Below are positions 43,763 through 52,197 of a stretch of 54,882 bases of DNA, piece by piece. The DNA comes from an uncultured Bacilli bacterium (GTDB taxonomy: Bacteria; Bacillota_I; Bacilli_A; RF39; UBA660), in NCBI GenBank assembly GCA_934086145.1, contig CAKOHV010000011.1:1-54882 (forward strand). Reading direction: 5' to 3'. Under the pieces are notes generated by a model, which saw nothing but the letters and a program-made list of their open reading frames with translations, searched no databases and was not told where the DNA came from. The position numbers were made by a program, and so were the translations under genes. Positions within the stretch are counted from its first letter, which is position 1. Each line of letters opens with the position of its first letter.

Positions 43763-43833
43763 TCGCACCATTGAGAATTAGTTCGAGTGATTCGAACTTT
43801 CATATAAAATCAATCAGAAATGGTTGATTTTTT
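43763..43833. repeat. Right 71-bp direct repeat
   Basis: A second copy of 40439-40509 with one A-to-G change in the dyad. No tRNA body precedes it. Just upstream, TGCGAA (43734-43739) can pair with TTCGCA (43762-43767), followed by CCA. Confidence 0.85.
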
Positions 43834-43867
43834 TTGGCAAAGTAATTATAGTATGTACTCATGCAAG

Positions 43868-43891
43868 AAAAAAGAAACCGATTAAGGTTTC
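43868..43891 (-). terminator. Terminator of the 155-aa minus-strand gene
   Basis: Read on the minus strand: GAAACC-N6-GGTTTC, then six T. It lies about 50 bases past the stop. Confidence 0.8.
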
Positions 43892-43940
43892 AAAATGTTG
43901 TTAATGGATACTATTTATATAGAATATTTCCAATATTCAA

Positions 43941-44408
43941 TCATTTTTTTAAATTTAGAGTTCTATTATTAGCTTGTCCAAAATTTAATTGTTGGAGTAT
44001 TTCTAGTTCTTTGTTACTAAATCTAGAGTCATTAATTTGTTCTATATTTTGTATACCATATGATTCAGCTTTTTTTAATATAATTTCACTGAAATCTAAT
44101 TGTGATAAATACTCAATTAATTTTTGGCTTGTATTTAACATTTTTTTTAATTGATAAAAATTTTCATTATTATAGCTAGTCACTGTATCAAGAGTTATTC
44201 CGTCTTTTAATCTAAAAGCGATTCCATCATAATAGACATATTTACTAAAAATTTGATGTACTTCAGAATCTTCAAATTCGAATAATTGTAGTTGGTGATT
44301 ATCAATTGATATTTGCCATAATGTATACGTGAAAAGGAGAGCATCAACTTTATCAAAACCAATACTAAATAATGAACTGATTAATATTTCAGTATTTATT
44401 TTTTCCAT
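43941..44408 (-). CDS. Unknown cytosolic protein, 155 aa
   Basis: A mostly helical soluble protein (MEKINTEILISSLFSIGFDK at the start). On the minus strand AGGAGGT lies 7 bases before the ATG and TATAAT about 30 bases before it, and a terminator follows, so the gene is complete and monocistronic. It lies just outside the right direct repeat. No family is recognised; an accessory role (for example immunity or regulation) would be a guess. Confidence 0.6.
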   Translation of the reverse strand: MEKINTEILISSLFSIGFDKVDALLFTYTLWQISIDNHQLQLFEFEDSEVHQIFSKYVYYDGIAFRLKDGITLDTVTSYNNENFYQLKKMLNTSQKLIEYLSQLDFSEIILKKAESYGIQNIEQINDSRFSNKELEILQQLNFGQANNRTLNLKK

Positions 44409-44554
44409 ATAAACCTCCTGTGTTTAATATTATACTATAAATTTATCATTTTTAATAAAGCTACTTAATCTACATCTATATTTACTTTTTTTAGATTGGT
44501 TTAAAAATGTGTTATAGTAATATAGGCTATAGGTTGAAGGATGGGAGAAGTATA

Positions 44555-45025
44555 ATGAAAGAAATGTTTAAGAGTGCTGTTCATATGTTAATAGTAAATA
44601 ATGACAAAATATTATTGCAGAAAAGAAAAGGAACTGAATTATGGTCAGGATATTATGCGTTACCAGCTGGGCATATTGATGAAGGAGAAAATCAGTATGA
44701 GGCTTTAGTTAGAGAAGCTAAAGAAGAATTGGGAATTGAGATATCTTTAGAAGATATTACTAAAAGCTATGTGGTATTGAGAAGAAACTTTTTTAAAATA
44801 GATGGTAAGAAATTAGAACCATATATTGATTATTATTTTGAAATCGCAAAATATAAAGGAACTCCTAAAATAGTAGAGTTAGATAAATGTGATGAATTAA
44901 AATGGGCTTCAATTAATGATTTACCAGAACCATTTATTAATTATGAAGGGGAGTTTTTAGCTAATAGAAGGATTACTACATATGATTGCTTAGTGGATGG
45001 CGCTTATGTCAAAAAAGTTAAATAA
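44555..45025 (+). CDS. Nudix hydrolase
   Basis: The 156-aa product has the Nudix box G-x5-E-x7-REAKEELGIEI, with the first part GHIDEGENQYEAL. The five-strand Nudix fold surrounds it (ILLQKRKGTELWSGYYALPAGH). Nudix enzymes hydrolyse nucleoside diphosphates linked to another group, often in clean-up of oxidised nucleotides; substrate not predictable. ATG 44555 follows GGGAGAAG; the longer open frame to 44507 lacks a ribosome binding site. Confidence 0.93.
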   Translation: MKEMFKSAVHMLIVNNDKILLQKRKGTELWSGYYALPAGHIDEGENQYEALVREAKEELGIEISLEDITKSYVVLRRNFFKIDGKKLEPYIDYYFEIAKYKGTPKIVELDKCDELKWASINDLPEPFINYEGEFLANRRITTYDCLVDGAYVKKVK

Positions 45026-45244
45026 TTTTAGAGGTGTTGAAATTCTATAAGGAGTTATTTAAGAAAAGTACGTGGTTTTAGGTATATTTAAAAAAGTAGT
45101 TAGTTGGTAACTTGGGCTTTTATGTTTAAATTTTTTATTTGAGTAATAATGTTTTTATATAATTTCTATTTTTTATGGCAGCATCTTATTTATTAGTTTG
45201 TCTAATTTATGGTATACTTATATATTATAAAAGAGGGATAAAAA

Positions 45245-45967
45245 ATGAATTTAGATAAAATATATGATGATTTAACTAGCTTACATGCTGAATATTTGGA
45301 GACGCTTGCCAAGAGTACTAATTCTGAATATCTAAGATATAATCATAATATGTGTGATTGGTATACTAAACTTAGTGTTGATCTTTTTAATGCGCTTGGG
45401 ATAAAGGCTGGAACTTCAGAAGAGCTAAAAAGACAGTTGGGTGCTATTGGTGCTAAGCCATTAACTATTGAACAAAAACAAAAAGTGGCTGAAGTTAGGA
45501 GGCATCCTATTTATAAAAAAGTTATGGGGGAAAAAGCCTTGGCAATGAAACCACAATTGGAACAAGTATTAGAAACTAAAATTACAGCCGTAAAAGCGGA
45601 AGTAGCTTTTGAAGATGGTGTGCAAGTTCAATATAAGGATGTAAAAACATTAGCTGCAGAATTAACTAAAAATACAGATAAATTAGATAAGTTGTTAGAT
45701 GGTGGAAAAATCACTGAAACACAAGCTGAGCAATATGACATAGCATTAAATGATATCTATGCTTATTACATTAGTCTTTCTAAGGGAGAACAAGTAATTT
45801 ATAAAAAACGTTCTGATAAAGAGTATGCAGCAATTGAAGAACAAGCGGAATTAAATGAAATTACACCAGAAGAACAATTAAGAAAAGATAACGAAGATTT
45901 ATTATATAGATTCAAAGAAGTTGCTGAATTGGAAAAAGTGTCACAAAGCCATGGTAGAACTTTGTAA
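45245..45967 (+). CDS. Unknown cytosolic protein, 240 aa
   Basis: A helical, Lys/Glu/Ala-rich protein with no signal or membrane helix, more alanine-rich than its neighbours. The start follows AAAGAGGGATA. The C-terminal third is coiled-coil-like (AAIEEQAELNEITPEEQLRK). I do not recognise it. It is monocistronic with gaps of over 200 bases on both sides. Confidence 0.55.
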   Translation: MNLDKIYDDLTSLHAEYLETLAKSTNSEYLRYNHNMCDWYTKLSVDLFNALGIKAGTSEELKRQLGAIGAKPLTIEQKQKVAEVRRHPIYKKVMGEKALAMKPQLEQVLETKITAVKAEVAFEDGVQVQYKDVKTLAAELTKNTDKLDKLLDGGKITETQAEQYDIALNDIYAYYISLSKGEQVIYKKRSDKEYAAIEEQAELNEITPEEQLRKDNEDLLYRFKEVAELEKVSQSHGRTL

Positions 45968-46237
45968 GAAAGAGATGGGAGACTATTTCTTTTTATATTG
46001 TTGAAATTTTGGTTCAATAAAATCTAAGTGGAAACAAAAGTAACTAAAAATTGATGCTTAATTTTAGAAAACAATAAAATTTTGGTTTAATAAGAAAAGT
46101 AATAAAAAAATAAAATGAAATTTGACTCCATTTAGTTAAATTAAATAATTAAATAATTATTAATGGTGTTTATTTTTGATTGATAGACATATTCTTAGTG
46201 ATAGTTAATAATTTAGTTTTTAAATTTAAAGAATAAA
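45968..46237. other. Non-coding AT-rich gap
   Basis: About 270 bases before the first large ABC gene's promoter. A weak AAGAAA/TTTCTT hairpin with T run at about 45966-46000 may end the previous gene. Nothing else is seen. Confidence 0.4.
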
Positions 46238-46745
46238 TGTTATAATGCTATGTAGAGTAAAGGAGTTTGACATGATAGAGTTAAAGGATATAAAAAAGAC
46301 CTACAAAAGCAAGAAGGGTGTAGATACAGAAGCTTTAAAAGGTATTAATATAAAATTTGGGGACAAAGGATTATGTTTTATTCTTGGTAAGAGTGGTAGC
46401 GGGAAAAGTACTTTGTTAAATATTTTAGGTGGTTTGGATAATTATACTAGCGGAGATATTATAATCAATAATAAGTCGACCAAAGATTTCAAGGAAAAAG
46501 ATTGGGATGCTTATCGTAATACTTATATGGGGTTTGTTTTTCAAGAGTTTAATCTTTTAGATAACTATTCAGTTGAGGATAATATTAAGTTAGCTTTAGA
46601 ATTACAAAATAAAAAATGTTCGGCTGATGAAGTGGCAGAAGCTTTGAAAATGGTAGAACTTGATGATGTTTTAAAGAGAAAACCTAATGAATTATCAGGA
46701 GGACAGAAACAACGCATTGCTATAGCCAGGGCTTTAATAAAGAAA
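46231..46745 (+). repeat. Identical segment shared by the two ABC genes (copy 1)
   Basis: About 515 bases, from the promoter into the ATPase domain, match 49003-49517 with no difference seen by eye (offset 2772). Similarity then falls slowly and is low in the extracellular part, rising again at the 3' end and terminator. Confidence 0.8.
46238..46246 (+). promoter_or_regulatory. Promoter of ABC exporter gene 1
   Basis: TGTTATAAT, an extended -10, 25 bases before the ATG. The same box occurs at 49010-49018 before gene 2. Confidence 0.65.
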
Positions 46746-48863
46746 CCAGAGATAATTTTGGCAGATGAACCAACGGGAAACTTGGATAGTGAGACTTCTA
46801 AGCAAGTGTTTAATGTGTTGAAGAAGCTAGCTAGAAATAAGTTGATTGTTGTGGTGTCGCATGATGAAGAAGCTGCTAATACTTATGCTGATAGAATAAT
46901 TAGAATATCTGATGGAATGGTAGTCTCTGATAGTAAAGAATATACTTCAGCAACGCGCAAAGAATTAAAATTAGTCAATGCTAAGTTACCATTTATGTAT
47001 AGTTTTAAAATGGGATTAGGAAACTTATTGCATAAAAAGTTAAAATTAGTTTTTTCAGTATTGTTAATTGTTTTATGTTTAATATGTTTTGGTTTGATGG
47101 TTTCCGTATCAAGTGTCGATATTGATAAAGAATATATAAGAATTTTTGAAGAAAAAGGTCCAACGGAAGTTAGTGTTCAAAAATATAAGAAAAAAGTAAA
47201 TTACAAAAATCTTATGCTTGATGCTATAAAAAATATGGGTGACCCTTTTGATAGTGTTGAAGTTGATACTGTTGATGAGAACTTTGTTAATGAAGTAAAA
47301 TCAAAAACTAATATGGAATGGGACATTGAATATAAAATAAAAAATAATTTTGAGTATTTAATGTGGAATTATAATACTTATAGAGATATTTCAGATACGA
47401 TGTATTACACGGGAACTAATGCAATTAAAGTAGTAGAATATGATAAGGAATTATTTAGTCCTAATAATTTAATTGGTAATGAACCGGTCGCAGATGATGA
47501 AATTGTAATAAGTAGTTATATTGCTGATCAAATAATTCATAATGGAATATTAGCTAAAGAGAATAAAACCCAAGAAAAGGCAGAAAGTTATAAACCAAAT
47601 AGTTATGAAGAATTACTTAATAATGGTTATTATATTAATTTTGGTAATATGTTATATGTAAAAGTTTCTGGAATAATAGATTATAATGATAAATTAGCTA
47701 AATATTCAGAGTTAAAAAAAATAAAATGGTCTACTTTTTATGATATGGATTACAGTGATGAGGAATATAGTAAATTGAGTAATTTATCTTATGATTTTTA
47801 TGAAGACTTTGATTCTTTGAGTTTAAGTCGTGTGTATGTTAATAAGACATTTATTGAAAAGATTGATTTAAAGGAAGAAAATAAATCTAATAGTAATTCT
47901 AAGATTATGATAGATAATAAGAGTAGTGATGTTGATGTCTTTGGTTATATTATAAATGATGTTGAAGTAATAAATAATAATGTTAAAGAAAAAGTAACTA
48001 GTTTAAGTAAGAATGAGATCTTAATTAATACATATATCCTTAATTTGCTTACTAGTGGTGATTATGAAAAACAGCTTCAAGAAAATATGTTAAGTGATAC
48101 TTTTATTGATGATGTTACTTTTATAAATACCTATATAAAAAATAATAATATAATAAATAAAAAAGTGAAAACAGCGATATGTAATGATAAAATCTATAAT
48201 GATAGTGATAATTTCTGTGAATATGAAATTGTTGGTATTGTAAATGATAATAATGATTATGGAATGATTTATTATAATAAAGGTGTTGTAAGCAAGTTAA
48301 TTTCTAAAAATTTGGAAATTAATGCAGTATTTAGAAAAATTAGTGATGTTGAAGAGCTAAAGACAATTTTAAAATATTACCCAATTGATGGTAGTGATGT
48401 TCTTTCATCAAGTGTATATTCAGAAGATTTAATTTATAGTGTAGTAGGAGCAAGTGAATTTGAATTAATTGGTAAATATGGAACTATTTTCTTCTTAATA
48501 TTTGCAGTTATAATATTGATGAATTTTATAAGTGATAGTATTAAATTTAGAAAGAAAGAAATTGGTATTTTAAGAGCAATCGGTTGTAGAAGTAAAGATG
48601 TTATCATGATGTTTATTTATGAATGCTTGGCTTTGATGGTTATTTGTTTAATGATTTCTTTCCCAATCATTTCTATGTTTGCTAATCATCTTAATAATTT
48701 AGTTCTTGAAGCTTATAAATTATCAATGGATTCAATGAAGTTTGGTATTGCTCAAATGTTTGGCGTTGCAGCTATTATGATTGTTATTGTAGTAATTGCT
48801 TCTATAATACCAGTTAGAAAATTAACTAAAACTAAACCAATTGATACAATTTTAGATAGATAG
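46272..48863 (+). CDS. Fused ABC ATPase-FtsX permease, copy 1
   Basis: The 863-aa MacB-type half-transporter has an ATPase at residues 1-225 (Walker A GKSGSGKST at 39-47, LSGGQKQRIAIARAL, ILADEPTGNLD, VVSHDEE). A first membrane helix follows near 260-285, an extracellular domain of about 450 residues and three C-terminal helices with the FRKKEIGILRAIGCRSKDVI loop. It should export a peptide or lipid-like substrate, or act in envelope or antimicrobial-peptide defence as a dimer. AAAGGAG lies 7 bases before the ATG at 46272. It is followed by a paralogue (49044) whose promoter and ATPase half are almost identical. Confidence 0.9.
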   Translation: MIELKDIKKTYKSKKGVDTEALKGINIKFGDKGLCFILGKSGSGKSTLLNILGGLDNYTSGDIIINNKSTKDFKEKDWDAYRNTYMGFVFQEFNLLDNYSVEDNIKLALELQNKKCSADEVAEALKMVELDDVLKRKPNELSGGQKQRIAIARALIKKPEIILADEPTGNLDSETSKQVFNVLKKLARNKLIVVVSHDEEAANTYADRIIRISDGMVVSDSKEYTSATRKELKLVNAKLPFMYSFKMGLGNLLHKKLKLVFSVLLIVLCLICFGLMVSVSSVDIDKEYIRIFEEKGPTEVSVQKYKKKVNYKNLMLDAIKNMGDPFDSVEVDTVDENFVNEVKSKTNMEWDIEYKIKNNFEYLMWNYNTYRDISDTMYYTGTNAIKVVEYDKELFSPNNLIGNEPVADDEIVISSYIADQIIHNGILAKENKTQEKAESYKPNSYEELLNNGYYINFGNMLYVKVSGIIDYNDKLAKYSELKKIKWSTFYDMDYSDEEYSKLSNLSYDFYEDFDSLSLSRVYVNKTFIEKIDLKEENKSNSNSKIMIDNKSSDVDVFGYIINDVEVINNNVKEKVTSLSKNEILINTYILNLLTSGDYEKQLQENMLSDTFIDDVTFINTYIKNNNIINKKVKTAICNDKIYNDSDNFCEYEIVGIVNDNNDYGMIYYNKGVVSKLISKNLEINAVFRKISDVEELKTILKYYPIDGSDVLSSSVYSEDLIYSVVGASEFELIGKYGTIFFLIFAVIILMNFISDSIKFRKKEIGILRAIGCRSKDVIMMFIYECLALMVICLMISFPIISMFANHLNNLVLEAYKLSMDSMKFGIAQMFGVAAIMIVIVVIASIIPVRKLTKTKPIDTILDR

Positions 48864-48866
48864 TGT

Positions 48867-48900
48867 AAAGTAGCAGTTAGAAATGATTGCTACTTTTTTG
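48867..48900 (+). terminator. Terminator of ABC gene 1
   Basis: AAAGTAGCA-N12-TGCTACTTT followed by T. The same hairpin occurs after gene 2. Confidence 0.85.
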
Positions 48901-49002
48901 TGTGATTTTATTAAATTATGTGTGATGGTTTTATAGGAAAAATATCATTTTCCTTAGATGAATAATTTGAGGAATGTTGTGTAATTAAGTTTTAAATTGA
49001 AA

Positions 49003-49517
49003 GAATAAATGTTATAATGCTATGTAGAGTAAAGGAGTTTGACATGATAGAGTTAAAGGATATAAAAAAGACCTACAAAAGCAAGAAGGGTGTAGATACA
49101 GAAGCTTTAAAAGGTATTAATATAAAATTTGGGGACAAAGGATTATGTTTTATTCTTGGTAAGAGTGGTAGCGGGAAAAGTACTTTGTTAAATATTTTAG
49201 GTGGTTTGGATAATTATACTAGCGGAGATATTATAATCAATAATAAGTCGACCAAAGATTTCAAGGAAAAAGATTGGGATGCTTATCGTAATACTTATAT
49301 GGGGTTTGTTTTTCAAGAGTTTAATCTTTTAGATAACTATTCAGTTGAGGATAATATTAAGTTAGCTTTAGAATTACAAAATAAAAAATGTTCGGCTGAT
49401 GAAGTGGCAGAAGCTTTGAAAATGGTAGAACTTGATGATGTTTTAAAGAGAAAACCTAATGAATTATCAGGAGGACAGAAACAACGCATTGCTATAGCCA
49501 GGGCTTTAATAAAGAAA
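49003..49517 (+). repeat. Identical segment shared by the two ABC genes (copy 2)
   Basis: Second copy of 46231-46745. It includes the TGTTATAAT box, ribosome binding site and the first 158 codons. Confidence 0.8.
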
Positions 49518-51647
49518 TCAGAGATAATTTTGGCAGATGAACCAACGGGAAACTTGGATAGTGAGACTTCTAAGCAAGTGTTTAATGTGTTAAAGAAGCT
49601 AGCTAAAAATAAGTTGATTGTTGTGGTATCGCATGATGAAGAAGCAGCTAATACTTATGCTGATAGAATAATTAGAATATCTGATGGAATGGTAGTTGCT
49701 GATAGTAAAGAATATACTTCAGCAACACGAAAAGAATTAAAATTAGTCAATGCTAAGTTACCATTTATGTATAGTTTTAAAATGGGATTAGGAAACTTAC
49801 TGCATAAGAAGTTAAAATTAGTTTTTTCAGTATTGCTAATCGTTTTATGTTTAATATGTTTTGGTTTGATTGTCTCCGTGTCAAATATCGATATTAATGG
49901 GGATTATATAAGGCTTTTCGAAGAAAATGGACCTGTAGAAGTTAGTGTTAAAAAATATAAAGAAAAAGTGGATTGGCAGAAAATTCTAGTTGAAGAATTT
50001 ACTCCGCCTTTTAAAACTGACGGACTCGTTCCAGAAACATTGGATGAAACTTTTGTGAACGAAGTAAGGGACAAGACCAAGATGGACTGGTATGTTCAGT
50101 ATAAAATTAGAAATAATTTTGAATTGTTAGCTTGGAATTATAATTCAAGTTTTGACTTGGCGAATGCACTTTATTACTATATTGGTGATGCTCCAATTAC
50201 TAAAGATATTTCTTTAGTAGAATACAATGATAATTTGGTTGATGATAGTAAGTTACTTGGGCAAAAACCACAAAATGATGATGAAATTGTGATAAGCAGT
50301 TTTATAGCAGATCAAATAATTCATAGAGGAATATTAAGTAAAAAGGTCAAAACACAAAACAATGCTGAGAACTATAAACCAAAAAGTTATGATGAATTAC
50401 TTAATGATGGTTATTATATTAACTTTGGTAATATGTTATATGTAAAAATTTCTGGAATAATAGATTATAATGATGAATTAACTAAGTATTCAGAATTGAA
50501 AGAAGTAAAAGCATCTACATATATGGATTTAAATTATAAAGATGCTGAATTTATTAAACTTGATGATTTATATAAGGGGTTAATTGACAATAGTGACATT
50601 TTAACAAGAGTATATAGTAATAAATCTTTTATTGAAAAAATTGATTTAAAGGAAGAAAATAAGTCTAATAGTAATTCTAAGATTATGTTAGATAATAAAA
50701 TTAGTGATGTTGATGTCTTTGGTTATATTTTAAATGATGTTGAAGTAATAAATAATAATGGTAAAGAAAAAGTAACTAGTTTAAAAAAGAATGAAATATT
50801 AATTAATACATATCTTCTTAATTTGCTTACTGAAGGTGATTATGAAAAACAACTTCAAGAAAATATGTTAAGTGATACTTTTATTGATGATTTTACTTTT
50901 ATAAATGCTTATGTAAAAAATAATAATATAGTAAATAAAAAAGTGAAAACAGCGATATGTGATGATAAAATCTATAATGATAGTGATAATTTCTGTGAAT
51001 ATGAAATTGTTGGTATTATAAATGATAATAATGATTATGGAATGGTTTATTATAATAAAGATGTTGTAAGCAAGTTGATTTCTAAAAATTTAGAATTTTA
51101 TTCAGTATTTAGAAAAGTTACCAATGTGGAAGATTTTAAAACTATTTTAAAATATTATCCAATTGATGGTAGTGATATTATTTCAACTAGTGAATACTCA
51201 TGGGGACTTACTTCAGGTTTGCTGGTATCATCTTTTATGAATTTAATTGGTAAATATGGTACTGTTTTCTTCTTGGTATTTGCGGTTATAATATTGATGA
51301 ATTTTATAAATAATAGTCTTAAGTTTAGAAAAAAGGAAATAGGTACGTTAAGAGCCCTTGGTTGTAGAAGTAAAGATGTTATTATGATGGTTATTTATGA
51401 GTGCTTAGTATTAATATTCATATGTTTAACAATTGTTTTTGTAATAATTTCAAAACTTGTAAATTTTATTAATTTGTACCTTAATTTGGATTTAAATTTA
51501 GATGTTCCAATGAATTTAATGAAGTTTGGGGTTGCCCAAATGTTTGGTGTTGCAGCTATTATGATTGTTATTGTAGTGATTGCTTCTATAATACCAGTTA
51601 GAAAATTAACTAAAACTAAACCAATTGATACAATTTTAGATAAATAG
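49044..51647 (+). CDS. Fused ABC ATPase-FtsX permease, copy 2
   Basis: The 867-aa product has the same architecture as copy 1. The ATPase and first helix (about 280 residues) differ at only a few positions (for example KKSEII for KKPEII, LAKNK for LARNK and VVADSK for VVSDSK). The extracellular domain from about 290 on is diverged, strongly so at 300-400 and 500-545, while 545-690 is again similar. The last helices differ in the middle and end in an identical SIIPVRKLTKTKPIDTIL. The pattern suggests duplication with gene conversion at the ends and selection for a different outside domain. Confidence 0.9.
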   Translation: MIELKDIKKTYKSKKGVDTEALKGINIKFGDKGLCFILGKSGSGKSTLLNILGGLDNYTSGDIIINNKSTKDFKEKDWDAYRNTYMGFVFQEFNLLDNYSVEDNIKLALELQNKKCSADEVAEALKMVELDDVLKRKPNELSGGQKQRIAIARALIKKSEIILADEPTGNLDSETSKQVFNVLKKLAKNKLIVVVSHDEEAANTYADRIIRISDGMVVADSKEYTSATRKELKLVNAKLPFMYSFKMGLGNLLHKKLKLVFSVLLIVLCLICFGLIVSVSNIDINGDYIRLFEENGPVEVSVKKYKEKVDWQKILVEEFTPPFKTDGLVPETLDETFVNEVRDKTKMDWYVQYKIRNNFELLAWNYNSSFDLANALYYYIGDAPITKDISLVEYNDNLVDDSKLLGQKPQNDDEIVISSFIADQIIHRGILSKKVKTQNNAENYKPKSYDELLNDGYYINFGNMLYVKISGIIDYNDELTKYSELKEVKASTYMDLNYKDAEFIKLDDLYKGLIDNSDILTRVYSNKSFIEKIDLKEENKSNSNSKIMLDNKISDVDVFGYILNDVEVINNNGKEKVTSLKKNEILINTYLLNLLTEGDYEKQLQENMLSDTFIDDFTFINAYVKNNNIVNKKVKTAICDDKIYNDSDNFCEYEIVGIINDNNDYGMVYYNKDVVSKLISKNLEFYSVFRKVTNVEDFKTILKYYPIDGSDIISTSEYSWGLTSGLLVSSFMNLIGKYGTVFFLVFAVIILMNFINNSLKFRKKEIGTLRALGCRSKDVIMMVIYECLVLIFICLTIVFVIISKLVNFINLYLNLDLNLDVPMNLMKFGVAQMFGVAAIMIVIVVIASIIPVRKLTKTKPIDTILDK

Positions 51648-51650
51648 TGT

Positions 51651-51684
51651 AAAGTAGCAGTTAGAAATGATTGCTACTTTTTTT
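51651..51684 (+). terminator. Terminator of ABC gene 2
   Basis: AAAGTAGCA-N12-TGCTACTTT followed by T, the duplicate of 48867-48900. It lies inside the first codons of the orphan ligase fragment's frame. Confidence 0.85.
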
Positions 51685-52047
51685 GATGTAGAAAAAATTG
51701 TAATGGAATTAGATAGTGTTAAAATGTGTGATGTGTTAGAATTTAATAATAATGGTACAAAGGAGTTAGCGGTACATATTATTTTTAATGAAGAATTTCA
51801 AAAAGCATTTGCAGAAAACCATGAGTATTTAATAGAACAATTACATGTGATACAAAAGTATATTTATGAGAAAACTAATAATGTAAGTATGGTACCTTGT
51901 AGATTTAAAATTAGAACATCTTTTCCATATGCTAAATCTGGTAAAAGAGATGTTGTAAAGATAAAACAAGAACAAGATGGCTTTATTGTGATTAATAAAG
52001 ATTTGGATGTAAGTAATTCTTTAAAGTTAACCCTTTCTAAAAAATAA
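51658..52047 (+). pseudogene. Orphan C-terminal fragment of an adenylate-forming enzyme
   Basis: The frame has no proper start: the first ATG (51667) lies in the ABC terminator, and the next (51703) lacks a ribosome binding site. The 110-120 residues match the AMP-binding C-terminal domain: VEKIVMELDSVKMCDVLEF, a strand ELAVHIIF and RTSFPYAKSGKRDVVKI with the Lys of the SGK motif. A normal terminator follows. The N-terminal catalytic domain is missing, apparently replaced by the ABC duplication. It could be expressed as a free domain, but a remnant is more likely. The intact ligase downstream (52198) is only distantly similar in this part. Confidence 0.6.
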
Positions 52048-52061
52048 GTTATAAAAAATTG

Positions 52062-52088
52062 AGTCAACGCATGTTGGCTTTTTATTTG
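52062..52088 (+). terminator. Terminator after the ligase fragment
   Basis: AGTCAAC-gcat-GTTGGCT followed by TTTTTATTT, with one G-T pair. Confidence 0.7.
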
Positions 52089-52164
52089 GGAAAAGGTTGG
52101 CTTGATCGCCTATATGGTCAAATTTTATCTTAGCTTTTGTAATTTTTGACATTTTAGATTAAAA

Positions 52165-52173
52165 TGGTAAAAT
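52165..52173 (+). promoter_or_regulatory. Extended -10 of the acyl-CoA-synthetase-like gene
   Basis: TGGTAAAAT (TG-n-TAAAAT) 24 bases before the GTG start. Confidence 0.5.
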
Positions 52174-52197
52174 ATGAATTAATGTGAGGTGTGAGAA

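Larger units (their letters stand above)
40440..43763. mobile_element. Candidate tRNA-Leu integrated island, about 3.3 kb
   Basis: The segment between the two 71-bp repeats holds the 1004-aa gene, a possible 22-aa frame and no integrase. The repeats start at the tRNA 3' end, as for integrative elements that rebuild the tRNA on insertion. It may be a satellite that borrows an integrase, or the remnant of a larger element. A simple segmental duplication is the alternative. Confidence 0.5.

Noticed and set aside
43556..43771. Minus-strand 71-aa open frame (begins MVRTTKWFTTLSHKDD) across the right end of the island
   Set aside because: It is antisense to the 3' end of the giant gene, its terminator and the repeat, and has no ribosome binding site.
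43860..44154. Plus-strand 97-aa frame opposite the 155-aa gene
   Set aside because: It is antisense to a gene with a good ribosome binding site, promoter and terminator, and has no signals itself.
45177..45260. Short frame starting MAASYLLVCLIYGIL upstream of the 240-aa gene
   Set aside because: No ribosome binding site, and it overlaps the promoter and start of the real gene.
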